Below, in pieces: positions 1 to 10,103 of a stretch of DNA of 64,000 nucleotides. Both the position numbers and the translations under genes were made by a program. The notes beneath the pieces were generated by a model that was given only the letters and a program-made list of their open reading frames with translations, was not told the DNA's origin and did no database searches. The number at the start of each line of letters is the position of its first letter. Position 1 is the stretch's first letter. Origin of the DNA: CAWHOW01 sp963831005 (GTDB lineage: Bacteria; Bacteroidota; Bacteroidia; Bacteroidales; CG2-30-32-10); NCBI GenBank assembly GCA_963831005.1, contig CAWHOW010000015.1, positions 186,001-250,000 on the forward strand. The letters are read 5' to 3'.

Positions 1-186
1 GTAGAACTTTCATTAAAAATCATGAATATTATTGGACAAACAGTATTGAATAAAACTATTGCTGTTAATGCCAATGAACAAACCTTTCCCCTTGATATAT
101 CTGATTTTGCAAAAGGCATCTACTTTGCCCAGATTCACTCGATTGACAACTCAATTAACAAAAGCATTAAGTTCGTTAAGCAATAA
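1..186 (+). CDS. T9SS type A sorting domain, C-terminal end of a secreted protein (5' truncated by window)
   Basis: The first frame is open from base 1 to a TAA at 184-186 and encodes about 61 residues. The pattern 'IMNIIGQTVLN' followed by 'DISDFAKGIYFAQI' and a basic tail ending 'KFVKQ' is the Por secretion tail: a beta-sandwich with a G-(I/V)-Y-F motif that directs an exported protein to the type IX machinery and is removed at the outer membrane. The body of the protein lies outside the window, so its function is unknown. Sorting-domain identity is clear from the motif. Confidence 0.8.
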   Translation, partial: VELSLKIMNIIGQTVLNKTIAVNANEQTFPLDISDFAKGIYFAQIHSIDNSINKSIKFVKQ

Positions 187-285
187 ACTGGCAAATAAGT
201 TGTAACGGGTTCTGATTTTCAAGATAATCTTCTTAATTTAATTCCTTTTTTTAGTGGCTATGTAATATAAAAGAAGTTAAATTTT

Positions 286-293
286 TATATTTG
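286..293 (+). promoter_or_regulatory. Bacteroidota -7 box (TATATTTG)
   Basis: TATATTTG fits the Bacteroidota TAnnTTTG -7 consensus and lies 37 bases before the ATG of the propeller gene at 331. No convincing -33 TTTG is seen at the usual 19-base spacing, so this is a partial match. Confidence 0.45.
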
Positions 294-330
294 CACTTAG
301 CATTTTTTCAATAATATTAACCTATGATTT

Positions 331-2112
331 ATGAAAACATTAACATCTTCATTATTAATTATTTTTATAATAAATATAGCATGTGCACAGCACTTTACTA
401 CTTATACCAATACTGATAATTTTCTGGCAATTGCCATAGATTCTGCCGGAAATAAATGGTTTGGTACAAATGGTGGTTTGTTAAAGTTTGATGGATCAAA
501 ATGGACTAAATACACAACTTCTGATGGTTTGATTCAAAACCAGGTAACCGCTCTTATATTTGATAAGAAAGGTGTTTTGTGGTGTGGAACAAACGGTGGC
601 ATATCCAAATTCGACGGAAATAAATGGACAACTCTTTTAAATAAGAACAATATAGCCAATTTTGGAATTACCAGTGAGGTGATTGATAAGCAAGGCACTG
701 TGTGGTTTGGAACCATGCAGGAAAGGGGACTGGCAAAATACGATGGTGTAAACTGGAATACATATACTGAGGATAGCGGTCTGGTTGAAGATAATGTTAA
801 ATCGGTAGTGGTAGATGCAAAGGGCTTATTGTGGATTGGTACATCAAGCGGTGTATCGACATTTGATGGCAAGAAATGGACAACATATAATAAATCCAGT
901 GGTTTGGTGGGCAACAGGATTAATGATATTGTTGTTGATAAGGAGAATAATCTTTGGTTTGGTACGAACAGTGGTGTTTCTAAATTTAACGGTACAAACT
1001 GGACAAATTATACAACTGATAATGGATTGGCAAATAACAGAGTTACGGTTATTGCTATTGATAATAATGGGAATAAATGGTTTGGATCTTATACGGGTGA
1101 AATATCAAAATTTGACGGTTCGAAATGGGCAACTTTTAAATCTGATGCAACAGCTATCAATGGTAAAATATTCGATATTGCTATTGATAATAATGGGAAT
1201 AAATGGTTTGGAACATCAAATGGAGCAGTAATGTATGATGATTTGCATTGGATTAAATATAAGCCTGCAGATAGCTTGGTTTACAATAATATTAAGAGTA
1301 TTTCTATTGATAAACAAGGAAATAAATGGTTTGGAACAGACAATGGAATTTCAAAGTTTGATGGTACAATCTGGACAAATTATACAACGGCGAATGGGTT
1401 AGCTGATAATCAGGTCTGGGCTTCATCCGTTGATGCTCAGAATAATATTTGGGTAGGAACTATGAGGGGAGGCGTTTCGAAATTTGACGGAACAAAATGG
1501 ACAACCTACTCAGTAGCCGACGGCTTGGCTTATACATATGTCAGGTCAATGGCTATTGATAAAAAAGGAAATAAATGGTTCGGAACCTGGGGAAAGGGAG
1601 TGTCTAAATATGACGGGACGAAATGGACGACATATTCAATGGCAAATGGATTAATAGGAAACGAAGTAATTGCTGTAAGCATTGATAAAAAAGGTAATAA
1701 ATGGTTTGGTACACTTTCGGGAGTATCTATGCTCGACAGTACGCATTGGACATCGTATTCAGTGGCAAACGGGTTGGTCAATGATCGTGTTACCTCCATT
1801 ATTATTGATAGTCTGGGGAATATGTGGTTTGGCACATTTTTTAATGGAATATCAAAATTTGATGGAAAGAAATGGACGACATATAACACTACCAACGGAT
1901 TGCCAGATAATCATATTCAAACCATGGCAATAGATAAAGCTGGCAATATTTGGGTTGGGACCACAAATAGCTTATCAAAGTATGATGGAGTAAAATGGAC
2001 TACCTATACTACTGCAAATGGATTGGCTAATAACACCATAAACACTATTGTTATTGATGAAAAAGATAATAAATGGATCGGAACAATAGGGGGGGTATCG
2101 AAGTTTAAATAG
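331..2112 (+). CDS. Secreted two-component-regulator-type propeller protein (14 Reg_prop blades)
   Basis: A 593-residue protein with a signal peptide (cleavage expected after 'IACAQ') followed entirely by about 42-residue repeats of the form 'IDxxGNKWFGTxxGVSKFDG' plus 'KWTTYTTANGL'. I count 14 repeats, enough for two seven-bladed beta-propellers of the Reg_prop family, which usually form the periplasmic sensor part of hybrid kinases. Here there is no Y_Y_Y domain, membrane segment, kinase or T9SS tail; the protein stops inside the fourteenth blade ('GGVSKFK'). It may be a free-standing exported or periplasmic sensor, or a carboxy-truncated relative of the kinase at 19849. The role is unknown. 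It stands alone, with a shared terminator against the convergent adhesin gene. Confidence 0.85.
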   Translation: MKTLTSSLLIIFIINIACAQHFTTYTNTDNFLAIAIDSAGNKWFGTNGGLLKFDGSKWTKYTTSDGLIQNQVTALIFDKKGVLWCGTNGGISKFDGNKWTTLLNKNNIANFGITSEVIDKQGTVWFGTMQERGLAKYDGVNWNTYTEDSGLVEDNVKSVVVDAKGLLWIGTSSGVSTFDGKKWTTYNKSSGLVGNRINDIVVDKENNLWFGTNSGVSKFNGTNWTNYTTDNGLANNRVTVIAIDNNGNKWFGSYTGEISKFDGSKWATFKSDATAINGKIFDIAIDNNGNKWFGTSNGAVMYDDLHWIKYKPADSLVYNNIKSISIDKQGNKWFGTDNGISKFDGTIWTNYTTANGLADNQVWASSVDAQNNIWVGTMRGGVSKFDGTKWTTYSVADGLAYTYVRSMAIDKKGNKWFGTWGKGVSKYDGTKWTTYSMANGLIGNEVIAVSIDKKGNKWFGTLSGVSMLDSTHWTSYSVANGLVNDRVTSIIIDSLGNMWFGTFFNGISKFDGKKWTTYNTTNGLPDNHIQTMAIDKAGNIWVGTTNSLSKYDGVKWTTYTTANGLANNTINTIVIDEKDNKWIGTIGGVSKFK

Positions 2113-2133
2113 ATTGTAATGTTTCAGAATAAA

Positions 2134-2170
2134 ATAAAGGCTGTTTGATTTTGAGCCAAACAGCCTTTAT
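2134..2170. terminator. Bidirectional intrinsic terminator
   Basis: A perfect 14-bp inverted repeat (ATAAAGGCTGTTTG and its complement) with a 9-base loop lies between the convergent genes ending at 2112 and 2206. The A/T ends of the stem can give U-rich tails on both strands. Confidence 0.8.
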
Positions 2171-2205
2171 TAATATACAGTATAGCTAATTATAAGGCAT
2201 CAGGG

Positions 2206-5200
2206 TCAAGGGACTAACGTTACCCTGCCCACATATTCATGTTTGGGACCATCGTTAAATTCCCTCACTTCAATTTTGTATACATACACATCTAACACCT
2301 CATTATTATAAGTGCCATTGTTATTAAGTGTCCCATTCCAGCCTATTTTTGCACGATGATTCGTTACATCCCATTGATTGGTCTTGAAAATTAAATTTCC
2401 CCATCGGTCATAAATATATTCATTGAAATTATTGGGATCAACATTCATGCCCTTTGGATACCAGGTATCATTGAACCCGTCATTATTTGGAGTAAAAGCA
2501 CTTGGAATATAGAAAGTAAAAATATCTACAACTTTTACAGTGTCACTTGTAGTATCCTTACATCCGTTACTATCTGTAACTATTTCTGTAACAAGATATG
2601 TGCCTATATTCGGGTATGGATGAACAATTGCGGCGCCTATTCCAGTGGAAGTATCGCCAAAATTCCATTGCCAGTTGGCAATGTTTCCCGTTGATCGATC
2701 AATGAAAGAAACTGGTCCTTCTAGAATGGTAAGAATTTGGGGATTATACATGAATCCTGCATGAGGACCAAGGATCTCCCCTACAAAGACTGATTCTGAT
2801 GTTGTACACCCTCCGTCATTAACTGTTACGGTATAAGTTCCTGTAACCAAGCCCGTATCAGTTTGCATTGTATCTCCCGTAGACCATAAATAAGTATAAT
2901 TATGAGTTCCTCCGTTTGCATTAACAGTGGCCGTTCCATTTGCTTTGTGGCAAATCTCATTCACGAAAATTGTTGAGGCGGTTGGTCCCGGAATTGGTGG
3001 AATAAACACACACACAGATGACGTACAGCCGTTAGAATCGGTAACTGTAACACAATAATTACCTGTGGGCACATTTAATATATTCCTGGTTGTTTGGGGG
3101 GGAGCAGAATTCCAATTAAAAGTAAAGCCCGGTGTTCCACGAATTACATTTAAAGTAGCAGATCCATTCATCATTCCGCAATTAGCAGGATTTATTCCCG
3201 ATATTACAGCTGAGTCTCCCGGGACGTTTGGAACAATCAAAGTATTTGTTGCAGTACATCCAACAGCATCGGTAACAGTAACCTGATAAGGACCAGCTAC
3301 AACATTAGTCAAACTATCACCTCCCTGTCCGTTCGACCATAAATAAATTGCAGGAGGGTTATTTACATTTGTAGCAATAACCGTAGCTGACCCGTTAGCA
3401 TAACCACAGGTAGAACTATGTATACGTACCGGTGCTACAGAAGGCCCGGGAAGGTTAATGACAGTAGTTGATGCGGTAGTGGTACATGCGCCGCAGGAAA
3501 CAGTAACAGTATAAACACCCGCCGGCAGATTAATAGCCGTAGCATTAGTCTGTGGGTTTGGTAAAGTGTTCCATAAATAAGTGAAAGTTTGACCACAATT
3601 TCCTCCGGCAATAACTGTAGCCGAGCCATTACTTTGACTGCAATGTTCGTCTGTTGAATCTGCCTGGGCTGTTATTGGTGCAACATTCACTATAATATTG
3701 CCTACACCGGTGCATCCATTCATATCGGTACCTGTAACCGTATACGGTGTTGTTACGATAGGGTTTGCCGTGATAGGAAGTCCCGTACTGGTACTAGCAG
3801 AAAGGCCTGTAGCTGGATTCCATACATATGTAGAGGCGCCATTTGCTTGTATGGTAGTACTTGCTCCCGGACAAATTGATGGGTTAGCCGGAGTAACAAT
3901 AATTGTTGGGTTCGGATTAACTGTAACAGTTGCACTGGTCGTTCCAGAGCAACCACCATCAGTTCCTAAAACCGTATATGTAGTAGTGGTAGCTGGAGTA
4001 ACAGTAATTGATTGTGTTGTTTGGGTAGTACTCCAAAGATAAGCCGTTGCACCACTTACAGCGGTTAAGGTGGCTGTTCCTCCCGGGCAAATTGCCTCAT
4101 TGGCAACTGTAACAGGTAGGTTATTCGAAACAGTTACCGTGACTGTTTTGGATGCGGTACATCCCGCCGAAGTACCCGTAACGGTATAAGAGGTTGTCGT
4201 GGCCGGAGTAACAGTAGTGTCTGCCAATGTTGATCCTCCACTCCACACATAACTATTTGCCCCTGATGCAATAAGCTGTACCGTTGAATTAGGACAAACA
4301 GTAGTGTCATTAGAAATTGCCAGGTTAAGCGCATTTACTACATTTATTGTAACCTGCGAAGATGCAGTACATGAGCCAGAACTTCCTATTACAGTATATG
4401 TAATTGAAGCGGTAGGTGCCGCAATAACGGGATTTGCAGTAGAAGAAGAAAGTGTGGCCGCCGGACTCCAAACATAGTTTGCCGCGCCTCCAGCTGTTAG
4501 TTGAACTGTTTGGTTTGGACAAATTGTGGTATCGGGCGCTGCGGTTACAACTAAATGATTTGCCACGATAACACTGACAGTATCGGTTGACGTACATCCA
4601 TTTGAAGTAACAGTTACGGTGTATAAAGTAGTTGCTGCTGGACTAACAGGATTGGTGACAGTATTTACTCCATTGCTCCAGCTATATGAAGGTACGCCAG
4701 ACCCCGGAGAACTTCCTGATGCGTTAAGGGTAGCCGTTGAGCCAGGGCAAATTGTTTGTGGTGGGCCTGCTTCTGCAACCGGCATTGCATTAACTGTAAC
4801 TACGGCATTAGCGCTATTGGAACATCCGCCTCCGCTTGCTGTTACTGTCACCGTATATGTAGTGGTCGTAGTAGGAGCGGGATTAGCCGTTGCGGTGGAT
4901 TCCCCGTCACTCCAGGTATATGTACCGCCTCCGGTGGCGCTTATAGTAGCCGTTTGTCCGGCGCAAATTACATCTGGTGTTGTAGTTATTGTTACGGGGC
5001 TAACATTTATTACAGTAGTAACAGTAACCTCGCAAGCTGTTCCTGTAGCAGGTGTGCACACACATGTATAAGTTTGCCCATTATAGGTGCCTGCATTAGT
5101 GAGATTGACAACTTGTCCTGAAGTCGCAGATAACCCGGTAGCCGGACTCCATGCATACGAAGCATACCCAGGTGGACCAGTAAGGATATCAGAAGTTCCT

Positions 5201-5973
5201 GCACATGCTTGTGTAATAACTACGTTAGCACAAGAACAGGCGATATAAGCATAACCAAAATGTCCCCCAAGAGTGCAATCATAAGCAGTGAAAACAATTG
5301 AAACTTGCTGTGTTATCCATGGAGATAAATCCAAACTGGCAGTTTGCCAGTTACACCACACAACATCAGAAGAATTATCACTGGCAGCCGGGTCGGGTGC
5401 GTTTTCAGACCAACCGGGAAGACCACTCTGAGCCACAACGGTATAAGTTCCGCAAGTATTACCTATCTGCACGCCGGCTGCATTTAAAACATTAATTGTA
5501 AATTTTGGCATTTGTGTGGTAGTGTGAGATGTTCCCGGATTTTGAAGAACTACAGCATATTTATAAGTGAAAAGGCTATTTGTAGCAGTAACAGTAAATG
5601 GCCCGTATTTTAATTGGGCAGCAGCAGGATAATTTGTGCTGCCATCATCTTCAACCTGTTCGTTTCCTAACCTGCATGATGAAGTACCTCCCGGAGGTAT
5701 TACATTTAGAGTATTCGCTGTATTAATATCTGTTGCAGATACATTCATTATGGTTTGTTGCCCAGCGGTAAGGGGAATAGCATTTGGAGTTCCAACAACC
5801 ATGCCTGTTTCTACTGTGTAATCGCTTCCACCACTGCCTGTGGAGTTTTCACCAACAGAACCCGTCCAGTCTATAAAGCTACCGGCTGAAAAATCAGGGT
5901 TTGTACACTGCGAATAACTCTTATTTGTGAAAATAAATGCAATAAAGCATAAAAGAATGGCTATCTTTTTCAT
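2206..5973 (-). CDS. Giant Ig-like/SprB-repeat adhesin with PKD domain and T9SS type B (CHU_C) sorting domain
   Basis: 1255 residues with an N-terminal signal peptide (ending near 'NKSYSQC'). An N-terminal beta-rich region of about 250 residues is followed by about seven Ig-like repeats of 65-80 residues ('ITVTPATTTTYTV' pattern with 'ICPG' starts), then SprB-like repeats ('CGYANGSATV...YLWSNG...VTVTD'), then a PKD domain ('WQWNFGDTSTG') near residue 1110. The last about 100 residues carry the gliding-motility-associated C-terminal domain: 'FYIPSAFTPNNDGFNDTW', 'IYDRWGNLIFKT', ending 'YVGRVTLVP'. Such proteins are exported by the T9SS and anchored at the cell surface, often as adhesins. It is a clear paralog of the next gene downstream on this strand (6759-10103). 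Confidence 0.88.
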   Translation of the reverse strand: MKKIAILLCFIAFIFTNKSYSQCTNPDFSAGSFIDWTGSVGENSTGSGGSDYTVETGMVVGTPNAIPLTAGQQTIMNVSATDINTANTLNVIPPGGTSSCRLGNEQVEDDGSTNYPAAAQLKYGPFTVTATNSLFTYKYAVVLQNPGTSHTTTQMPKFTINVLNAAGVQIGNTCGTYTVVAQSGLPGWSENAPDPAASDNSSDVVWCNWQTASLDLSPWITQQVSIVFTAYDCTLGGHFGYAYIACSCANVVITQACAGTSDILTGPPGYASYAWSPATGLSATSGQVVNLTNAGTYNGQTYTCVCTPATGTACEVTVTTVINVSPVTITTTPDVICAGQTATISATGGGTYTWSDGESTATANPAPTTTTTYTVTVTASGGGCSNSANAVVTVNAMPVAEAGPPQTICPGSTATLNASGSSPGSGVPSYSWSNGVNTVTNPVSPAATTLYTVTVTSNGCTSTDTVSVIVANHLVVTAAPDTTICPNQTVQLTAGGAANYVWSPAATLSSSTANPVIAAPTASITYTVIGSSGSCTASSQVTINVVNALNLAISNDTTVCPNSTVQLIASGANSYVWSGGSTLADTTVTPATTTSYTVTGTSAGCTASKTVTVTVSNNLPVTVANEAICPGGTATLTAVSGATAYLWSTTQTTQSITVTPATTTTYTVLGTDGGCSGTTSATVTVNPNPTIIVTPANPSICPGASTTIQANGASTYVWNPATGLSASTSTGLPITANPIVTTPYTVTGTDMNGCTGVGNIIVNVAPITAQADSTDEHCSQSNGSATVIAGGNCGQTFTYLWNTLPNPQTNATAINLPAGVYTVTVSCGACTTTASTTVINLPGPSVAPVRIHSSTCGYANGSATVIATNVNNPPAIYLWSNGQGGDSLTNVVAGPYQVTVTDAVGCTATNTLIVPNVPGDSAVISGINPANCGMMNGSATLNVIRGTPGFTFNWNSAPPQTTRNILNVPTGNYCVTVTDSNGCTSSVCVFIPPIPGPTASTIFVNEICHKANGTATVNANGGTHNYTYLWSTGDTMQTDTGLVTGTYTVTVNDGGCTTSESVFVGEILGPHAGFMYNPQILTILEGPVSFIDRSTGNIANWQWNFGDTSTGIGAAIVHPYPNIGTYLVTEIVTDSNGCKDTTSDTVKVVDIFTFYIPSAFTPNNDGFNDTWYPKGMNVDPNNFNEYIYDRWGNLIFKTNQWDVTNHRAKIGWNGTLNNNGTYNNEVLDVYVYKIEVREFNDGPKHEYVGRVTLVP

Positions 5974-6279
5974 GGTAGGCCTTTTTTATTAATTATGAAT
6001 GAATAAACAGGTTTTATATATATCAAAATAAGGCATTAACAAAGTAATTAATTTTCAATGAGAAAAACAAATATTTTAATTCATTATTTTTATTTAACTA
6101 GCAATTAGACGTGAAATTTATATAAAGGTTGCCTGTACCATGTAATTACCTTAAATTTCAAACTGTACAGTTACAAATCATGCAACAGATGTTTCAATCT
6201 TGTTCTCGGCAAACGATTATTCGTGGAGCGGCGCTATTTCGGAAATGGTTCCTTTATAACCTGCCGGAAAATAAGCCTG

Positions 6280-6720
6280 GCAAAGGCTTAACAATATTGA
6301 ACAAAGTCGAAGCAATATAAAGCAAAGGCTTAACAATATTGAACAAAGTCGAAGCAATATAAAGCAAAGGCTTAACAATATTGAACAAAGTCGAAGCAAT
6401 ATAAAGCAAAGGCTTAACAATATTGAACAAAGTCGAAGCAATATAGAGCAAAGGCTTAACAATATTGAACAAAGTCGAAGCAATATAAAGCAAAGGCTTA
6501 ACAATATTGAACAAAGTCGAAGCAATATAAAGCAAAGGCTTAACAATATTGAACAAAGTCGAAGCTTAATATAGCTAAGGCTTTATTATAGTAAACAAAG
6601 GTGATACACAATGAAACAGTTGTTCTCGACACTTAAACAATTGTTCTCGGCACTAGGATAATTGTGTTTTACACAATCACTGCTTTATGTAAATCAGCCT
6701 CTGACTTATGTAAACTACTA
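6280..6720. repeat. 21-bp-period tandem array I (7 near-identical 42-bp dimers plus degenerate 21-bp units)
   Basis: This fills most of the 785-base gap between the two adhesin genes. From 6280 the sequence repeats every 42 bases (copies start at 6280, 6322, 6364, 6406, 6448, 6490, 6532). Each 42-mer is itself two diverged 21-mers: the halves share CAAAG at positions 2-6 and CAATAT at 13-18, 14 of 21 positions in all. Beyond the conserved core the 21-base register continues in degenerate form to 6720 (units at 6574, 6595, 6616, 6637, 6658, 6679, 6700; the 6616 and 6637 units share TTGTTCTCG). The whole block is exactly 21 units of 21 bases. A related TTGTTCTCGGCA stretch also occurs upstream near 6200. 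Minus-strand frames through it are open only because 21 is a multiple of three; I do not call a gene. The rest of the gap (5974-6194, 6721-6758) holds nothing recognised. Confidence 0.9.
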
Positions 6721-6758
6721 AAAAAAGAACGATAATACTAATTCTTAATCATTATATT

Positions 6759-9700
6759 TTAAGGAATTAAAGAAATCCTGCCAATATATTCATGCTCCAG
6801 CCCCCCAACTTCCTTAAGTAGTATTCTGTAAACGTAGATATCCATAACAGCACTGCCATTCGATCCACTGTTTTTAAAAGTTCCATTCCACGGTTCTGCC
6901 TGATGATTAATTGCATCCCATTTATTGGTCTGAAAAATCATATTTCCCCAACGATCAAATATATATTCGTTGTAATTATTAGGATCGACATTCATTCCTT
7001 TTGGGCTCCAGGTATCATTCCATCCGTCTTCATTTGGAGTGAATGAATTAGGGATGTAAAAAGTAAAATAATCTTTTACTTGAACTGTGTCATTTACAGT
7101 ATCAATGCAACCATTGTTATCGATAACGATAAGCGTTACCAGATAGGTGCCCAGGTTCGTATACTGATGCTGCGTTGAGCTTCCAATTCCTGAATTTCCG
7201 TCTCCAAAGGTCCATTGCCAGTTCACAATATTCCCGGTGGAATTACTTACAAAAGTAACTGGGCCATCTAGCAATGTGAGTATACTCGGATTTTCAGAGA
7301 ATCCTGCCGCAGGGCCCGGTGTTTCGCCAACAGTAACTGTAGACGTGGTAATGCATTCCCCGTCGCTCACGGTTACCGTATAAGTAGCACTTTGCAAGGC
7401 GGTATCTGTTTGCAAAGTATCTCCATTACTCCACTGGTAAGTGTAATTGCCAAGACCACCGTTAGCATGAACAGTAGCAGATCCATCGGGCCTGCCGCAT
7501 ATTGAATTATTTGAAGTAGTTACCGCAGTCGGGGCGGGAGTGTTTGTAATTGTAACATTATTTGTGGCAGTGCATCCAACAGCATCTGTCACAGTAATAT
7601 TATACAAACCCGCAACTACATTTAAGAGAGAAGCCCCCAACTGACTATTCGACCAGAAATAATTAAACGGGGGATTGTTGCCGCTTGCCGCAGCAATAGC
7701 ATCTCCATTGGCATAACCGCAAGTGGTATTGGTTGATGAAGTAATGGCAACAGAAGGCCCAGCCAAATTATTAATTATTACTGACGTTGAAGCAGTACAA
7801 ACCCCGCAAGAAATTGTAACAGTATATGTATTAGCCGGCAAATGGGAAGCTGTTTGGGTGGTTTGCCCTGTTGGTAATGTGCTCCATAAATATATCCAAC
7901 CCTGGGTGCATGCTTCTGATGGTGTTGCTGTAGCCGTACCATTAGCCTGCCCGCAATTTTCATCCGTTTTGGTAGCGGTAACTGTAAATGGGGCAACAGT
8001 TACAGTAACCGAGGTGTCGCTGATACATCCGTTTGCATCTGTGCCGGTAACAGTATATATTGATGTGGTTATAGGGTCTGCAACAACATTTGCTCCTGTT
8101 GTTGGAGCAAGCCCTGCTAAGGGACTCCATGAATAAGTGGTAGCTCCTGATGCTGTTAATGAAACGCTGGCTCCCGGACAAATTATTGGAGAATTTGGAG
8201 TAACAGATATTACAGGGTTAGGAACACAGGTTACGGTAACAGATCCAACTCCCGTACAAGTGCCAACAGAACCATTTACCGTATATATAGTTGTTATTGT
8301 GGGATTTGCAATAACAGAAGATCCTGTTGTTGCTGATAGACCAACTGCAGGAGACCATATATAATTCCCTGCTCCTGTAACATTAAGTGTTACGCTTGCA
8401 TTTGGGCATAAAACGGGATTGGCAGGAGTAACATTTAGTACAACACTATTTGCAATATTGACAGTAACAGTTGCTGTACCCGAACAACCAGTAGAATTAG
8501 TACCGGTGACTATATAAGTTTCATTTGTTGTAGGTGTTACTGTTACAATTGAATCCGTAACTGAAGAAAGCCCAGTGCTTGGCGACCAGGAATAGGTTGT
8601 TCCACCTGATGCTTCCAGTTGAGTACTATCACCTGGGCAAACACTAGCACTTGACGGTGTAACAGTAATATTCAATGGAGGGGCAACAGTAACAGTAACA
8701 TTATCGGTCGCCGTCTGGTTGCATAGGTCGGTAGCGGTGACAACATAGGTAGTTGTAGTGGTCGGAGTAACATTATAAGAAGTGCCTGTCCCCAAGCTAT
8801 TGCTCCAGTTATAAGTAATTGGAGAAATCCCTCCACTGTCAACAACACTTATTGCATCCAAGGCTCCCGAACAAATTGTTGCAGTTCCGGAGGTTGTCAA
8901 ATCAATGGGAACATACGGAATAATTTTAATAGTATCATATATTGTATCACAGGTAGATATTACTCCAAGAATAACTGTGCCGGAAGAACCATTGGTGGTG
9001 GGCTGAATAATTACCTTTGCGGTATCCTGTCCTGCAGGAATGACAACACTATAGGGAATAGTATTATAATCTACGCCATTATGTGCAGTTCCTTCGATTA
9101 TATATTTAACCGTATCATTAGAAGTATTAGGAGGTGGAAGCGTGAAAACAAATTCGCCATTGGAACAACCTTTAATAGCATTATTTCCTAACGCTGAATT
9201 TGAATAAGCCGACTGAACACTGGCAGAATTTGGTACGGTAAAACTATTTGCGCCCAGAAATACATCCGAATCATACTTCCCATTATATGTATCGCAAATG
9301 GCAAGTTTTATATGATATGTTTTGCAAGGGGTGACTCTATGCTTCGCAGTAAAAACTTTTGTCAAGCCTCCACATACAATGTATGGATCAGGAAGATTAT
9401 TTATATAATACATGGCATAATTTAGTCCATAGCCAGGACAAAGACTTGTAGTTACCCTTGACCCTATATGCCCATCGTTAACAGTATTTACAGATACAGG
9501 ATAAGTAGTACCTGGAATAAGAGCAATATCTACAGCGCCACGCGAATAAGTACCGGCAATACCGGGTCCGCTTAAAAAGAAGCCAAAAACATCATCATAT
9601 TGATCGCACACCCAGCAAGGTTCTTCTTCTGAGCCAAAGACATAGGTAAAAGATACAGTATCTCCCATAGGAACAAAATCAAATTCTAAAATACAAGCAT

Positions 9701-10103
9701 CATAAGTTTCTGATAAATCAGATAATGCTATACCTGCGGCTTTGCAAAGATCGCTATCATGAGCATTTGCATTTACCTGGTCGCTCATTATACCAAGTGA
9801 ATCTCCATGTTGCGCAATGTGGGGAACATAACCTGTTGATAAAACTATTCCTGATGATAAACCAAGATAGGAAGTACTTGCATTTGTAAAAGAACCAAAT
9901 TGAGAGTTGGCGGCGCTGGCTATACTTCCTGAATAAGTAACATTGCTTATTGCTACCCCCCCCTGAACCAGGATGTTTTGAACAAGGTTATTTACGTTAG
10001 CCGCTGTCGTGCAGGTTGTATATGTAAACTGTCCATACCCTTTTGAAAATACAAAGGCAAGTAAGACAATAAAAATAAATATTGTTCTTTTGTATAAATA
10101 CAT
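6759..10103 (-). CDS. Choice-of-anchor L adhesin with Ig-like repeats, PKD and T9SS type B sorting domain
   Basis: 1114 residues. A signal peptide ends near 'SKGYGQ'. Residues about 25-300 match the choice-of-anchor L layout: 'TTCTTAANVNNLVQNIL', 'GLSSGIVLSTG', 'DACILEFDFVP', 'FTYVFGSEE', 'VFGFFLSGPG'. Next come Calx/Ig-like repeats with 'TTTYVVTATD' endings, two SprB-like repeats, a PKD domain ('WQWTFGDGNSG') and the CHU_C tail ('FYIPNSFTPNEDGWNDTW', 'IFDRWGNMIF', ending 'YIGRISLIP'). It is expected to be a surface-exposed T9SS cargo. Its C-terminal half is strongly similar in order and sequence to the protein at 2206-5973, so the two arose by duplication. An AGGAGA ribosome site stands 8 bases before the ATG. 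Confidence 0.88.
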   Translation of the reverse strand: MYLYKRTIFIFIVLLAFVFSKGYGQFTYTTCTTAANVNNLVQNILVQGGVAISNVTYSGSIASAANSQFGSFTNASTSYLGLSSGIVLSTGYVPHIAQHGDSLGIMSDQVNANAHDSDLCKAAGIALSDLSETYDACILEFDFVPMGDTVSFTYVFGSEEEPCWVCDQYDDVFGFFLSGPGIAGTYSRGAVDIALIPGTTYPVSVNTVNDGHIGSRVTTSLCPGYGLNYAMYYINNLPDPYIVCGGLTKVFTAKHRVTPCKTYHIKLAICDTYNGKYDSDVFLGANSFTVPNSASVQSAYSNSALGNNAIKGCSNGEFVFTLPPPNTSNDTVKYIIEGTAHNGVDYNTIPYSVVIPAGQDTAKVIIQPTTNGSSGTVILGVISTCDTIYDTIKIIPYVPIDLTTSGTATICSGALDAISVVDSGGISPITYNWSNSLGTGTSYNVTPTTTTTYVVTATDLCNQTATDNVTVTVAPPLNITVTPSSASVCPGDSTQLEASGGTTYSWSPSTGLSSVTDSIVTVTPTTNETYIVTGTNSTGCSGTATVTVNIANSVVLNVTPANPVLCPNASVTLNVTGAGNYIWSPAVGLSATTGSSVIANPTITTIYTVNGSVGTCTGVGSVTVTCVPNPVISVTPNSPIICPGASVSLTASGATTYSWSPLAGLAPTTGANVVADPITTSIYTVTGTDANGCISDTSVTVTVAPFTVTATKTDENCGQANGTATATPSEACTQGWIYLWSTLPTGQTTQTASHLPANTYTVTISCGVCTASTSVIINNLAGPSVAITSSTNTTCGYANGDAIAAASGNNPPFNYFWSNSQLGASLLNVVAGLYNITVTDAVGCTATNNVTITNTPAPTAVTTSNNSICGRPDGSATVHANGGLGNYTYQWSNGDTLQTDTALQSATYTVTVSDGECITTSTVTVGETPGPAAGFSENPSILTLLDGPVTFVSNSTGNIVNWQWTFGDGNSGIGSSTQHQYTNLGTYLVTLIVIDNNGCIDTVNDTVQVKDYFTFYIPNSFTPNEDGWNDTWSPKGMNVDPNNYNEYIFDRWGNMIFQTNKWDAINHQAEPWNGTFKNSGSNGSAVMDIYVYRILLKEVGGLEHEYIGRISLIP

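Noticed and set aside
3698..5121. Several plus-strand valine-rich frames inside the adhesin gene at 2206-5973 (and 7723-8364 in the second adhesin)
   Set aside because: They are antisense shadows of Thr/Val-rich Ig-like repeats on the minus strand.
6217..6556. Overlapping minus-strand open frames with 14-residue repeats in array I
   Set aside because: The frames exist because 42 and 21 are multiples of three and the unit has no stop in these frames; there is no ribosome site and no conservation of one frame over another.
6280..6567. CRISPR array
   Set aside because: Repeats are contiguous with no unique spacers, the period is 21/42, and no cas genes are present. The same applies to the other three arrays.
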